Positions 31,744 to 41,957 are shown, counted from the stretch's first letter. The stretch is 64,000 nt of DNA from Pectinophora gossypiella (GCF_024362695.1 NW_026063240.1:992001-1056000), one strand, 5' to 3'. A program made the numbers and translations. Notes: generated from the letters alone by a model not told the origin.

Positions 31744-32948
31744 GATATTTTTTTTACTATGCTGCTTAAAGGTTTGTACTCAAAAATACAATCGTTTAAT
31801 ATTAAACAATAAGCTGCAGTCTGATCAGGTATATCTTGGTCAGCTTCTATTTCAACTCTGACATCTACTGAGCCTTTTAAAGTTTCTTGTTGTCGACAGC
31901 AGTCAATGACAAAAAGGGGGGCAATATCTTTAAATTCTTTCAGACTTAACAACGGCTCAGCACGTCGTCCGTAATACGACTGTTGGAATCTTGTATATAA
32001 CTCGTATAATAAAGATATTTTATTGTCAGAAAAACTTACATTCAAATTTTCATATGGATAATATATTTGATTCAAGAACACTTTAACACCAGTTACATTA
32101 CAATGGTCAAACTCTGACATAGAACTCTTTACATTTTGTTTTCTATTCGTTTGTAATCCAATTATTATAAAGCGTGGTTTTTCTATTTGAGAAGACGTTT
32201 TGATTGACCAAGTATGTTTTTGCGTTTTAGGAAGCAAAGGATACTCATAAACATCCCAATTTCTAAAAGCTAAGGTGATAGAACGGTCTCTCTCTAAATG
32301 TTTCAGTAGGTTAACTCTCTCCCGATCAGAAACTTTAATGTGAGGTACACGCCAAACTATTTTGCTGATAATAATATCATCTACTACTTCTCCAGTGCTC
32401 AGTCGTAAAGCATTTAAGTTAGTATTACTTCTTAATAAAACCAACTCGTGTTTACAGTTTATTATGATTTTTTTATAATCCTCTGCAAAACCTAATATTT
32501 TATTTAAAGGTATAGATACAGAAAATATTCCACTATTGATATTCTTAGAACCATTAATTGACCAACCCCATATTTTTGCTGATTTTGATTCATTTTCATT
32601 CATAGACAAATATGATTTCATAGTTGTTGTTATACCTGCATTTTTAATTTTATCAATTTCTATTCCATTTAATTCGTAACGAATATCTTGGAACAAAAAT
32701 AAGATAGCATTATTGATAAAATTTATGTCTGTAACCGTTGCTTTATCATCATTTTTGTATACGTTTACTTTACCCTCTATGAATAAAGTACTCATGGAAG
32801 GCAACACATACAAATCTTGCTGATTAATAGGGATCCGGATTTCATCGTTCTTGTTGAAACTTGTTACATATGGTTTGTAGGAATGAAATTCGAAACTTTC
32901 AATGCTGTTATCAGACACTGGGGACTCTAACACGTTTAAAATATTCAT
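31740..32948 (-). CDS. Polinton major capsid protein (double jelly-roll)
   Basis: 402 residues, ATG to TGA, with no stops. The sequence is beta-rich with many Asn, Ile and Lys residues. Segments such as PYVTSFNKNDEIRIPINQQD, FLFQDIRYELNGIEID, SVSIPLNKILGF and KPRFIIIGLQTNRKQN fit the double jelly-roll capsid protein of adintovirus/Polinton-type elements, and the size fits the shorter members. It lies in the virion gene cluster beside minor capsid, protease and ATPase genes, overlaps the 48-aa ORF upstream by ATGA and the exonuclease-like ORF downstream by ATGA. The fold is inferred from resemblance and context, not computed. Confidence 0.8.
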   Translation of the reverse strand: MNILNVLESPVSDNSIESFEFHSYKPYVTSFNKNDEIRIPINQQDLYVLPSMSTLFIEGKVNVYKNDDKATVTDINFINNAILFLFQDIRYELNGIEIDKIKNAGITTTMKSYLSMNENESKSAKIWGWSINGSKNINSGIFSVSIPLNKILGFAEDYKKIIINCKHELVLLRSNTNLNALRLSTGEVVDDIIISKIVWRVPHIKVSDRERVNLLKHLERDRSITLAFRNWDVYEYPLLPKTQKHTWSIKTSSQIEKPRFIIIGLQTNRKQNVKSSMSEFDHCNVTGVKVFLNQIYYPYENLNVSFSDNKISLLYELYTRFQQSYYGRRAEPLLSLKEFKDIAPLFVIDCCRQQETLKGSVDVRVEIEADQDIPDQTAAYCLILNDCIFEYKPLSSIVKKIS

Positions 32949-33091
32949 TTTAATAAACCAATTAATTTAAGAAATTGTTTATTTTCTTTAGATATTTTTT
33001 TAAGCCTTTTCGTAGGTGTTATTTTTCGCGAAGCGCTTTGTAAACTAACAGTATTTTGAATTGTTGTTGTGGTTTTATTGTAAACTAACAT
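32945..33091 (-). CDS. Small basic Polinton protein, 48 aa
   Basis: A short ORF starting at an ATG at 33091 that overlaps the end of the minor capsid gene and ends TGA at 32945, overlapping the ATG of the major capsid gene (ATGA). The product is basic, with SRKITPTKRLKKISKENKQ followed by a hydrophobic end (FLKLIGLLK). It could be a core or cement peptide like the small basic proteins of adenoviruses, but that is inference. Overlap at both ends argues that it is a real gene. Confidence 0.6.
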   Translation of the reverse strand: MLVYNKTTTTIQNTVSLQSASRKITPTKRLKKISKENKQFLKLIGLLK

Positions 33092-33483
33092 TTTTTCCTG
33101 AGATGTAAATACAACTGTATTTCCTCACCGCGTAAATTAACTAAATTGTTTTTTGCGTCGAGCAGTCTTATATTTATTTGGCTAACTGAGTTTTGATTAA
33201 CAGGAAAATAAATTAAGTTTTTAGGTATTTCTATAATGCGATAGCCTGGTGGTACATTAGGCACAAATTCATAAATTATATGACTGGGTACTCCATTAAC
33301 GAAGGAGCCACTAACAATATCACACTCTATTCGCACAATAGTTGTAGCTATAATATTAACTGGAAAGTGCGACTCATGTAAGGTTTCTGATTTTAATATT
33401 TCTTTACTAAAACCAAATAGGTCACCAAACGAATTGTCCTTTTCAAAGTGTATGTCTTTTGAACTATAAAGTTTAGTTTTCAA
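33085..33483 (-). pseudogene. Polinton minor capsid (penton-like) protein, C-terminal part
   Basis: 132 residues ending in TAG. The beta-rich stretch (HFPVNIIATTIVRIECDIVSG, YEFVPNVPPGYRIIEIPKNLIYFPV, IRLLDAKNNLVNLRGEEIQLYLHL) fits the single jelly-roll minor capsid protein of this virus-like group. The matching N-terminal part lies upstream (33834-33568) but in a different reading frame, separated by a local tandem duplication, so the gene is broken. An origin from one gene is inferred from order and family length. Confidence 0.7.
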
Positions 33484-33585
33484 TGTGTTATTATTATTAA
33501 TATTATGTCTTTTGAACTATAAAGTTATGTCTAAAGTGTATGTCTTTTGAACTATAAAGTTTAGTTTTCAATGTGTTATTATTAA
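33449..33585. repeat. Local direct duplication breaking the minor capsid gene
   Basis: The segment GTATGTCTTTTGAACTATAA with its flanking bases occurs at about 33449-33497 and again at 33536-33585, with a partial third copy (TTATGTCTTTTGAACTATAA) between. The duplication puts the two halves of the minor capsid gene out of frame and creates the TGA that closes the N-terminal half. Confidence 0.8.
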
Positions 33586-33834
33586 TACACAATCTTTAAC
33601 GTTTTTTTTTAAATAATCAAATATATCTTGGAGTTCATACGAACCCTCCGGTAGTTGAAGAATTCCATTTTCTCCGTAAAAGAACATATTATTTTCTGAA
33701 TCGATGTTAGGTATTGAATTAAATGTCGAAAAATATAACAATGCACACTCATATTCTCCCTTCAAATCCAAAGCTGGTGAATAATATGTCGTCAACGTAG
33801 ATTCGCATCCAGTTATAGACAGAGTGAAAGCCAT
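33568..33834 (-). pseudogene. Polinton minor capsid protein, N-terminal part
   Basis: 88 residues from an ATG at 33834. The segments TLTTYYSPALDL, YECALLYFSTFNSIPNID and LPEGSYELQDIFDYLKKN are typical of the start of minor capsid proteins in the Polinton/adintovirus group. The frame ends at TGA inside the first copy of the direct duplication. The start is 31 bases from the end of the protease gene. Confidence 0.7.
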
Positions 33835-33865
33835 TGTTGAAATGAATACTAATACGTGTTGTGTA

Positions 33866-34180
33866 TCATTTTATTTTATACTCTTTCCAAAAGTTTTTTA
33901 AGAATTTAATACATAAGTGACCACAATTGGTGGTACCGAATGTTTGAAATTGACAGTAATTATAATTAATCAAAGTGTCCTTCAAGTAGTGAATTAGCTC
34001 TAGAGGAGGTTTCAGGTTACCGAAACTATCAAAATATTGGCAGTAATTATTTACTTTAGCGTAAGCTACCCAATGAGTACCAGAATTTTTAGAACTATCT
34101 AGGTTCAAAACAGCGCATTCAATTTTTCTGGGCTTTCTTGGCAGACCATCTCTCATAAAAACACCACGAAAATAAGGCAA
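33866..34180 (-). CDS. Adenain-like cysteine protease (capsid maturation protease)
   Basis: At least 104 residues. Catalytic-type residues are visible in family order: His in GTHWVAYAK (about residue 36), Asp in YFDSFG (about 51) and Cys in TNCGHLC (about 86). PYFRGVFMRD before them is also typical. The frame stays open upstream to at least 34300 with the segment LPTRALTNIDILEHTQN, which looks like the true N-terminus, and overlaps the end of the phospholipase gene. I see no ATG there, so the exact start is unresolved. The family cleaves virion precursor proteins during assembly. Confidence 0.85.
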   Translation of the reverse strand: MPYFRGVFMRDGLPRKPRKIECAVLNLDSSKNSGTHWVAYAKVNNYCQYFDSFGNLKPPLELIHYLKDTLINYNYCQFQTFGTTNCGHLCIKFLKNFWKEYKIK

Positions 34181-34239
34181 GTTTTGAGTATGTTCTAATA
34201 TGTCGATATTGGTTAGAGCTCGTGTGGGTAGCCGCTTTT

Positions 34240-34968
34240 TCAGTTTTTTGGATGGGTTAGATATAATCCACTCCCTTTCTTGTAGGGTTTTACATAAAGC
34301 CCTTTTCCAATAGCAATAGATTCCATCATCTTATTGTGTCGTTCAGATTCTTTAAGATTTTGTTGTGCTGATTTGTAATCGTTTACTGCTTTAGCAATAC
34401 CAGCCGCACCACCAGCTAGAGTGCCAAGTGCTGATAATCCAGCAAATATAGGTATCAATGGTAATATTCCACCAGTCTTTTTTGGAATAGGAATTAAGCG
34501 CGGTAAATGTACTCCTTTTTTCTTGTTGAAGATCTTTTTTGCTGCTAGGTAAGCAATCTTTATAGCCGTTTTGTTGTCCTTGCATTTTATTTTTTTCAAA
34601 TGTGTACGTATTTTACTAACGCCATTCTTAAATGCATTAATACCAGCACCGGCTTTTAATTTGGCCTTCATAGCATTCTTTACTAACCATGAAGCTATTT
34701 TCTCACCCTTTCCTGCATCCTTCGATCTCAATCTTTGACGCGCAATTTTCATTAGTTCAAAATCTGCTTTATGTCTAATATCTAAATTCTTGTTAGTGTA
34801 AGCTATGTCGTGATGCATGCAAGCTTCATCTAACTTATTTATTCCTCTATCGCCTCTCAATAATCTTTTCTTTAGTTTTGTTCCTGGGCCGCAGAATTGA
34901 TAACCTGGTAAATGTAACTCGACTGGCAAATTACTTATTATGTTATTTAGAAGACCACTTCCTTTCAT
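34240..34968 (-). CDS. Phospholipase A2 domain virion protein with hydrophobic tail
   Basis: 242 residues from ATG to TGA. Residues about 20-62 carry a parvovirus VP1-type phospholipase A2 domain: LPGYQFCGPGTK is the Ca-binding loop and LDEACMHHDIAYTN holds the catalytic His-Asp pair. A Lys/Ala-rich region follows, then a Gly/Ala/Leu-rich hydrophobic segment (ILPLIPIFAGLSALGTLAGGAAGIAKAV, about 170-197). The C-terminal end GLYVKPYKKGSGLYL resembles Gly-rich capsid-cementing peptides. Such proteins help virions of parvoviruses and adintoviruses leave endosomes. The catalytic residues are present and the frame is intact. Confidence 0.88.
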   Translation of the reverse strand: MKGSGLLNNIISNLPVELHLPGYQFCGPGTKLKKRLLRGDRGINKLDEACMHHDIAYTNKNLDIRHKADFELMKIARQRLRSKDAGKGEKIASWLVKNAMKAKLKAGAGINAFKNGVSKIRTHLKKIKCKDNKTAIKIAYLAAKKIFNKKKGVHLPRLIPIPKKTGGILPLIPIFAGLSALGTLAGGAAGIAKAVNDYKSAQQNLKESERHNKMMESIAIGKGLYVKPYKKGSGLYLTHPKN

Positions 34969-35018
34969 TGATAGAAATTTAATGAGACAATATAACGGTT
35001 ATCTTTCTTTTATACATC

Positions 35019-35948
35019 CTATTTCAAATCATTTATGCTAATCCAGCTATTCTCATTTTTATTTAATCCCAACCATTTTACAAAAAGTTTATTACCTTTT
35101 CTTTTAATAACCTTTTCAATCAAGTACACATCTGGAAATTTTGTTTTTTGTAATTCATATTCGTAAAATGAACCAAGAATATTTTCTTTATTTTTGTCTT
35201 GTAAATGATAGGTTATGGGATTAGTGTTGTTAACTTTCACTATATTAAATATTTCTGTAGACCAGTTCGGTGTGTACCCTTTATAAAAGTCACTTTTGTG
35301 CTTGCTAATGCGTACTTGGTCACCAATTTGGTATTTTGCTTTTGTTTTTTTTCTTTTAACTTGTGAACTGAGGATGTTTTCTTTTATAATGTGTTCATTT
35401 TCCTTATTTACATCTATCGGTTTAAATTTAGTAGTACGATGCACACTATTGTTATACGATGTAACAGCTAAATCTAAAATTTTCGGCACCCATTTATATT
35501 TGCCTTCTAAGCTAAAATATTTATACAGTTTACTTTTTAACGTTCTGATCAATCGCTCCACTATTGAGGCCTTTTTTGTAGAAAATGTTGAATAATGTTT
35601 AATACCATACTGCTTCATCAAATTTTGGAAAGAAGCGTTAAAAAACTCCTTTCCTTGATCTGTTTGTAAAAAAGAAGGAGTGCGTGCAGAACTATCTAAA
35701 ATATTTAGCATAGCTTGCACAATCATATTTTTTGCTTTTGATTTTATTGGTATAGCCCAAGAAAACTTAGAAAAAGTATCAATTACAACCAGTATGTACT
35801 TAAAACCACTATTATAATGAGAAAATTTTTGCATGTCAATAAGGTCTGCTTGCCATAAATCATCGATTCCTTTAATAACTGTTGGTCGACGAGGAAAATT
35901 CCGTCTCGCAGGTTTATGTAGTTCTTCCACGATACTCTGTTTACTCAT
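35019..35948 (-). CDS. int: Polinton integrase (retroviral-type) with C-terminal chromodomain
   Basis: 309 residues, intact. The DDE core shows LWQADLID (first Asp, about residue 34), LQTDQGKEF (second Asp, about 97) and KASIVERLIRTLK (Glu, about 132). The C-terminal part has an SH3-like segment (YQIGDQVRISK) and ends in a chromodomain (YLIEKVIKRKGNKLFVKWLGLN...NSWI, about 275-305), as in Polinton integrases. The enzyme joins the terminal repeats to the target and would make the 6-bp duplication seen here. It lies upstream of the phospholipase gene, same strand, 50 bases apart. Confidence 0.95.
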   Translation of the reverse strand: MSKQSIVEELHKPARRNFPRRPTVIKGIDDLWQADLIDMQKFSHYNSGFKYILVVIDTFSKFSWAIPIKSKAKNMIVQAMLNILDSSARTPSFLQTDQGKEFFNASFQNLMKQYGIKHYSTFSTKKASIVERLIRTLKSKLYKYFSLEGKYKWVPKILDLAVTSYNNSVHRTTKFKPIDVNKENEHIIKENILSSQVKRKKTKAKYQIGDQVRISKHKSDFYKGYTPNWSTEIFNIVKVNNTNPITYHLQDKNKENILGSFYEYELQKTKFPDVYLIEKVIKRKGNKLFVKWLGLNKNENSWISINDLK

Positions 35949-36043
35949 GCTGCTTTTTTAGAGGTATTTTTGTTTGATATAGTTGCAATTATTTTATCGA
36001 TTTCAGGCTTATTATAATAACTAGCTGACAAAGCTACATATAA

Positions 36044-36316
36044 TTATTCTTTAAACTGTTTTAAAAAAGAGTCTATTTCACTTTTAACTTTCTGTTCAAA
36101 TTCTTTGGTAGAATATATTTGTTTCAGTTTCGTTTCAATGTATTGTTTATTAACTGCTTCATCATAAAATGACGGAGAAGGTAGTCCTCGTAAGCGTGTG
36201 AGCTTTAAATCAAAGTCTCCTGTATCTGATTTCACTAAAGTATCATTTAATGCTTCGAAATAATCTGATAGACGTAAACGTTTATGTACGTGATGACCAA
36301 ATTTATCTATGTTCAT
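36044..36316 (-). CDS. Small conserved Polinton protein, possibly fibre-like
   Basis: 90 residues, ATG to TAA. The start MNIDKFGHHVHKRLRL is basic. The middle (DFDLKLTRLRGLPSPSFYDEAVNKQYIETKL) resembles the motif found at the base of phage tail-fibre repeats, in which a Leu-rich turn is followed by (D/E)AVNK.Y(V/I). The C-terminus is predicted helical and could form a coiled coil. I infer a trimeric fibre or spike role from this resemblance alone. Confidence 0.55.
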   Translation of the reverse strand: MNIDKFGHHVHKRLRLSDYFEALNDTLVKSDTGDFDLKLTRLRGLPSPSFYDEAVNKQYIETKLKQIYSTKEFEQKVKSEIDSFLKQFKE

Positions 36317-36380
36317 TTTTTTGTGTTAACAAATGCACAAATACAAGTCAACTGTACAAATTTTGTCATTATATCTTATT

Positions 36381-37322
36381 TTATTTAATAATATTAGCTT
36401 CACGCAATTCTTCTATAATTGAAATAATTTCATTATCCAACCCAGTGTTGCCAGCGTCACGGGATGCAACAAGCAATTTTAACCTTTCTACCAATTCGTT
36501 AGGATCATCCCAATAAACGAAATCTGTATTTTGATTTACTTTCTTTAACAGGGGAAGACCTCTTCCTTGTGTAAGATTTTCGGTACTTGAAAAATCTCTT
36601 TCTTTTGAATGTCTGAACAGCGGTTTTATAATACGTAAATACTTTAAACCCTTATTGCTCTTTATTGGTTTCTTTTGATCATAGTCTCTACGATGTGCGT
36701 TGGTTTCAAGCAACGCAACCTTATACGCTTGTTTATCCTGTTCTGTAACTAATGACAGATTAGGTGTCTTTTTTGTTAATAATTCCATAAAACCTGGAGT
36801 TTTTTCGAAATTAAGATTACCAATATGTAGACCATCTTCTTCATCTGACACTCGTGTAATACCCATCATAAGCTTTCCACGATCATATCTTAATCCAAAA
36901 GGAACATCTCGTATAACATCAGATGATAAAGACCACGATGATACATTTTTAAGTGGACTTGAATCCGACTCCAATGTTTTGAATGATTCATTACTAAAAT
37001 TATTACTGCCGTATAAGTCGTTGACTGGAGTACTTAGGAGTGGGGGCTTAGGAGTAGCTTCATTTAAATCATCTTCGCTCGAACAATCGTAACTACTATC
37101 GCTATCGACTGATTCTTCTTTTTCAGTTTTAAAACTATTTTCAAAATCGTTTATATGGTCTTTCGCAGGCTTAGCTGCGATTTCCTTCAATGGTTTGGAT
37201 ATTGGTTCGAAAATAGTTTCTAAAATTTGTTCATTATTATTTTTAATATTCCTCATCATTTTCACTTTTTTCTTGACTGCAGATGCAGATTTTATGATTC
37301 GTTGTTTAAGGTCTTTTTCCAT
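36381..37322 (-). CDS. Polinton Ser/acid-rich protein of unknown function
   Basis: About 313 residues from the ATG at 37322; the frame is open for 20 more codons upstream, but without ATG. The N-terminus is Lys-rich and helical (KDLKQRIIKSASAVKKKVKMM). A Ser/Asp/Glu-rich stretch follows (SVDSDSSYDCSSEDD, about 70-85). The C-terminal half has motifs recurring in this element group: PFGLRYDRGKLMMG, TPGFMELLTKK, and near the end FVYWDDPNELVERLKLLVASRDAGN followed by IISIIEELREANII. The WDDPNEL...AGN...E block is shared with uncharacterised proteins next to ATPase genes of similar elements. The function is unknown. Confidence 0.75.
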   Translation of the reverse strand: MEKDLKQRIIKSASAVKKKVKMMRNIKNNNEQILETIFEPISKPLKEIAAKPAKDHINDFENSFKTEKEESVDSDSSYDCSSEDDLNEATPKPPLLSTPVNDLYGSNNFSNESFKTLESDSSPLKNVSSWSLSSDVIRDVPFGLRYDRGKLMMGITRVSDEEDGLHIGNLNFEKTPGFMELLTKKTPNLSLVTEQDKQAYKVALLETNAHRRDYDQKKPIKSNKGLKYLRIIKPLFRHSKERDFSSTENLTQGRGLPLLKKVNQNTDFVYWDDPNELVERLKLLVASRDAGNTGLDNEIISIIEELREANIIK

Positions 37323-37403
37323 TTGGGATTGACTTCGGTGAGTTCGGTGCTGTTTAGTATGCAAATGAAAGCCTAAATCCAATGATGTATTTAATATACC
37401 AAT

Positions 37404-37887
37404 TCAATCGAGGACAATAAATGTATCAAATTTCATCCTATAACACCCATCATTCTTTTCACAGTCTTTATTAATCACAACATAACTGTATTGCTTTTTC
37501 CATACGTTAGAACACATTTCACGAAATTGTAACCAGGACATATCACATCCGACGTGTTCATCATAAACATGTCTTAAATTTATGTCATCTTGTTTAAACA
37601 GCACAATCAGATTCGTATTGTCTCTAATTAGTTGCTTTGGGATTTTAGTATATGTTTGATTTAAGTAAAAGCAATCTATATTTTTATGTCTACCCATAGA
37701 AAAGTAATCTCGAATGTTGTTTTGATTTTCGCAGGCTACGTCATCAAAAATGATTATGGAATTGGGCTTAGCATGGTGAGGACTCAAAATTCCTTCACTT
37801 TCAGCATAGTTTTCAAGTGTTACATTTGGTACCAATTGTAATACCTTTTTTAAGAAGGTATATTTTGGTTGATAAAGAGATTTTGAA
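37404..37887 (-). pseudogene. Packaging ATPase (FtsK/A32-like), C-terminal fragment
   Basis: About 160 residues containing the Walker B strand SIIIFDDVAC (about residue 45) and the segment FYLNQTYTKIPKQLIRDN, where Gln-Thr follows a strand, as in HerA/FtsK-type packaging ATPases. The first half with Walker A lies at 43190-42982. The two are separated by exactly one composite Helitron, and the frame matches across it. The intact enzyme would pump DNA into capsids. Confidence 0.85.
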
Positions 37888-39652
37888 TCCATACTAATAT
37901 TATAAATGCGAAAGTAACTCTGTCTGTCTGTCTGTCTGTCTGTCTGTTACTCTTTCACGCCTAAACGGCTCAACGGATTTTGATGAAATTTGGTATGGTG
38001 ATAGATGATAACCTAGAAATGGTCATAGGCTATAAATAATCACGCCATCGTTCTTAGGGGGTAGGCAGTTGGCAGATAACTAAATTGATTTAGTGATTTG
38101 TAGTCGTTTTTGTTGGGACTTTTGCTCTTTCACGTCTAAACGGCTGAACGGATTTTAATGAAATTTAGTAAGGTAATAGTTGGTTATCTAAAAACGGTTG
38201 TACGATCAAATTGATCACGTCATCGTACTTAGGGGGTAGGAAGTAGGCAGAAAACTGAATTGAGTTAGTGATTTTTTTATGGTTTTTGCTGGGAGTTTTG
38301 TCTATCATGCCTAAACGGCTCAACGGATTTTGATGAAATTTAGTTAGCTGATAGATAGTAATCTAGAAAAGGATATGGCCTATTAATATTTATGCTATCG
38401 TACTTAAGGCGTAGGCAGTAGACAGAAAACTAGGTTAGTGATTTTTAATTGTTTGTTTTAAAAGTTTGCCTCATTCACGCCTTAACGTCTGAACGGAATT
38501 TTATAAGACTTGGTTAATTTAAAGATAGGATCTTAGGCACGGACACAGGCTACTTTTTATGGCGGGAAAATACCTCATTCCCGCGGAAATCTAGATTTCG
38601 TGATCGTGTCAAGAAGCGCATGACGCCATAGCTACTGGAATGATTTCGATGTTTTTTTTTAAACTGAGTGACCTCAAGTTAGTATTTGATCACTTTTCTA
38701 ACTTAGAGGGTAGGTAGGCGCCATAATTTAGGGAATTTATGATAAAATTTTGATGCAACTGTCTTTATTAAACAGTTATATCTCATTCCTACAGGAACCT
38801 ACACATAGCTATAGCTAGCTATCTATTAACATTAAAACTCTTTCTAGAATCACATTACGCCAATTAATTGATCTGATTTGTATAAGTTTTTTTATTCAAC
38901 TAACTATTACATTACATACAGATAAAATCTAATTACTTACACCACATAATTAATATAGTACTACATGACTAGCTACGCTTTAAACTTGAGGAGGTAATTC
39001 GATAGACATTTATACGAACTTTAAGCCCAGTAATCAATCATAGTAATAAGGTAATACTCATTTTAGACAAAGAAACGGATAGGTAATCAGTTCGTCAACG
39101 AAATTATAACACCTACACTTAGTTTGTTTACTATTTAACGAGGGAAAATAATCCTTACTAATATTATAAATGCGAAAGTAACTCTGTCTGTCTGTCTGTC
39201 TGTTACGCTTTCCCGCTAAAACCTCTCAACCGATTTTGATTAAATTTGGCACAGACAATCTTTAGACCCTGAGAAAGAAAATAGGATACCTTTTATTGCG
39301 AAAAGAAGGGACGAAGAGATTGAAATAGGGGTTGAAAGTTTGTATGGGATATTTTAATTTTAAAATATAAATCCATGAAACTTTATATTTAAGCACTTGA
39401 TAAAAAATAATTAAACATTTGTTCTAGCGTTGCTGAAATTTCGACCAGTGAGGGGGTGAAATGAGGGTTGAAAGTTTGTATGGGAGTTCGTCATTTTTGG
39501 GGATAAAACCACGAAACTTTATATTTAGGAACTTGATAAGAAATAAAAAAACAATTTGTTAAAGCGTTTTTGAAAATTCGATCTTTGAGGGGATGAAATA
39601 GGTGTTGAAATTTTTTATGAGGTTCGTCATTTTTCAAGATAAAAATATTAAA

Positions 39653-41957
39653 GGAGACGTTTCAAGAATGTATGGCGCCCAGGCCTGGACTGTGTACACT
39701 TATAATTTAAATACGTCATTATTATCTATAAGTGTTTTAATTGTTATTTTGCCATATTTTGGCCTAGTTTTTTTGTACAAAATTATAAAACACAAGTAAT
39801 GACAGTCATAACAAAAAAAATAACCCTAGCGTCAGTCAGCTGTCATTTGTGACAGTGACATTTCATATGTTTTTGTTAGTACAAAAATAACAATAAATAC
39901 AGCATTTTCTATTTCGATGCAAAAAACTAACCAATAGAATAAACCAATGCTTGGAAGTTCGCGGAGTACCTAGTTTTGCGCTAAAATCTAGAAAGGATGA
40001 CAACGCGCAACTACGTCATCGGCGGCCTAAACATCGCAGTTACCACGTAATGGATGCTGCGCTTCCTGGTCATCACCAGTCTCCACGACTCCCGACGCAA
40101 CGTGGACTTGGCGACGTACTAACACGTCTGTCGGCCACACAGCGTGCCCGGCCTCATTGGACTGCTGGATGCCCCGTATTGGACGTGTGTACAACGGGGA
40201 ATTTGTGATTAGTTAAATCAGTGACTAATTGGAAACAAATCAATTTCCAACTGCTTTTTAAACTGTAGCTAGACGCCGCTACAGTCCAAGATGTTGCAGT
40301 CAGGACAAACATCTGTGAAGATACCTAGCAGGTGCCCTTGTAGGTACATCTAACCAACATCTAAGATGCAAGATGATTGTGATTGCTAGAACTACTTACA
40401 CCTCTCGTTCAATATTAATGATAATATGGGATTCTGACTTGTAAAAATAAAACAATTATACTCTTTATTTAATTATTTATTAATTTTCCACATCCTCTCT
40501 TATTAAAATACCATCCAACAAAGGTGCCCGTGCTTCTATACTTTCTTGGTGCCGAGCCCAACCTAAATACCATACAATGGCATCACATGAGCACAGCAAC
40601 CAACAGCGCGGAGACTACATGAACACAATTACAGTAGTATCCTACTATAATTTCATTCCAGGTCACACCTTGTCTCATCAACAATATATTTCTAAATTAG
40701 TGAATGTTTTTGAAAATTAGTACTGGTCCAGAAATTCCCAATTATATACAGATTTATGCTCTGCACAAATTCTTGAATTTTCCATAACAAGTATTTTTTT
40801 TGGCTTTTTAATATTCTTGCGTTTAAATAGTTAGGAACTATAAAACATTCTGGATTTTGACACCCCGGTACAAAACAACGGCCACTGGAATTTGTAGTAT
40901 GCTGGAAGTTGTCCAGGTCATAGTTGCATAATATGATGTCACTTGACCTATGTTACTATGGCCTTGTTCTATTTGAAGATCTTCTCGTGCTTGAGCCAAA
41001 CAGTTTGCGCAGACCAGGGCTCACTGTGGCAACTGTAACAAATGTCAATTTTTTGTAAATTTTTTTATGTTAGCTACCTATGAAATATTTGATTATTTTT
41101 TAAAAGTATATTTGTATTGTATTATGAAAGAGAGATAAATTCAAAGTGAGTGCTCCCTAAATGTCTTTAATGACCTCTATGAAGGAGTAAGCAATGTACT
41201 GCGATCTCGAGGCGGACAATATCTTCCACTGGCTAACAGTGCCTATTGTGGCAATCTGTACCTAATAGAGGAACTGTCATACTAAAAAAAGTTAAAAAAG
41301 TTAATACATATATATTATTTACCTCACTGGGATAAATCCTTGTAGCCACTTCATCCCTCTCTGGACCTGTTAGTAAGTGTGTGTGATGCACTTTCTTTGT
41401 TAATGAAAGACCGTTATCTTTGACCGGTTACAAATACAGCTGCAATTCTAAGTATTTGTATTGTTAGTTAAAAGTATTTATTATATTAGGTTTAAGTTCA
41501 AAACGGCGAAAACAAACTTAAAGCGCGGCGCGCGCTGTTGATTGACAATGACATGACACAAAGTAGGTACGTTTAGAAACTATAACTCCACACCATTTTC
41601 CAAAGATGATTTTAACAGTTTTAGATAACGGAATAATAAAAGTTCAATAATAATAGTAAAAGCAGTCGGTAGAAGGGTTTAACACTTTTGATTTTATGGT
41701 TGTTTGTTTATTTTGATATTACAATATATTTATTACAAAACTGAACTTGACGTTCAGTTACATACTTCTGAACGAACTTGTAGTGTTGGTTTGTGTTGTC
41801 GTGTTGCCAATTGTGTCCTTTATTCAAATAAGATTTTGCTCATGTACAAAAAAAATACTATAATAATTCTTATTTTAGTATTTTTTATGTAATCCTTGGT
41901 TTTTTTTTCTATTTTTCATAAAGTGTACACAGTGCAGGCCGGATTTGAAACATCTCC
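39653..41957. mobile_element. TIR DNA transposon without target duplication (Spy-like), non-autonomous
   Basis: The ends form an inverted repeat of about 40 bp with gaps: GGAGACGTTTCAA...GGCCTG.ACTGTGTACAC at the left against GGAGATGTTTCAA...GGCCTGCACTGTGTACAC at the right. Comparison with three other segment-C copies shows that the target read AAATTTT. Here AAA precedes and TTT follows the element with no duplication and at most one T lost. Insertion between AAA and TTT without duplication is the reported habit of Spy elements (PIF/Harbinger-ISL2EU relatives). No transposase is recognisable in the 2305 bp. Confidence 0.7.

Noticed and set aside
39951..40208. Eighty-five-codon frame inside the TIR element as a transposase
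   Set aside because: No DDE, zinc or DNA-binding motif could be recognised in any frame.
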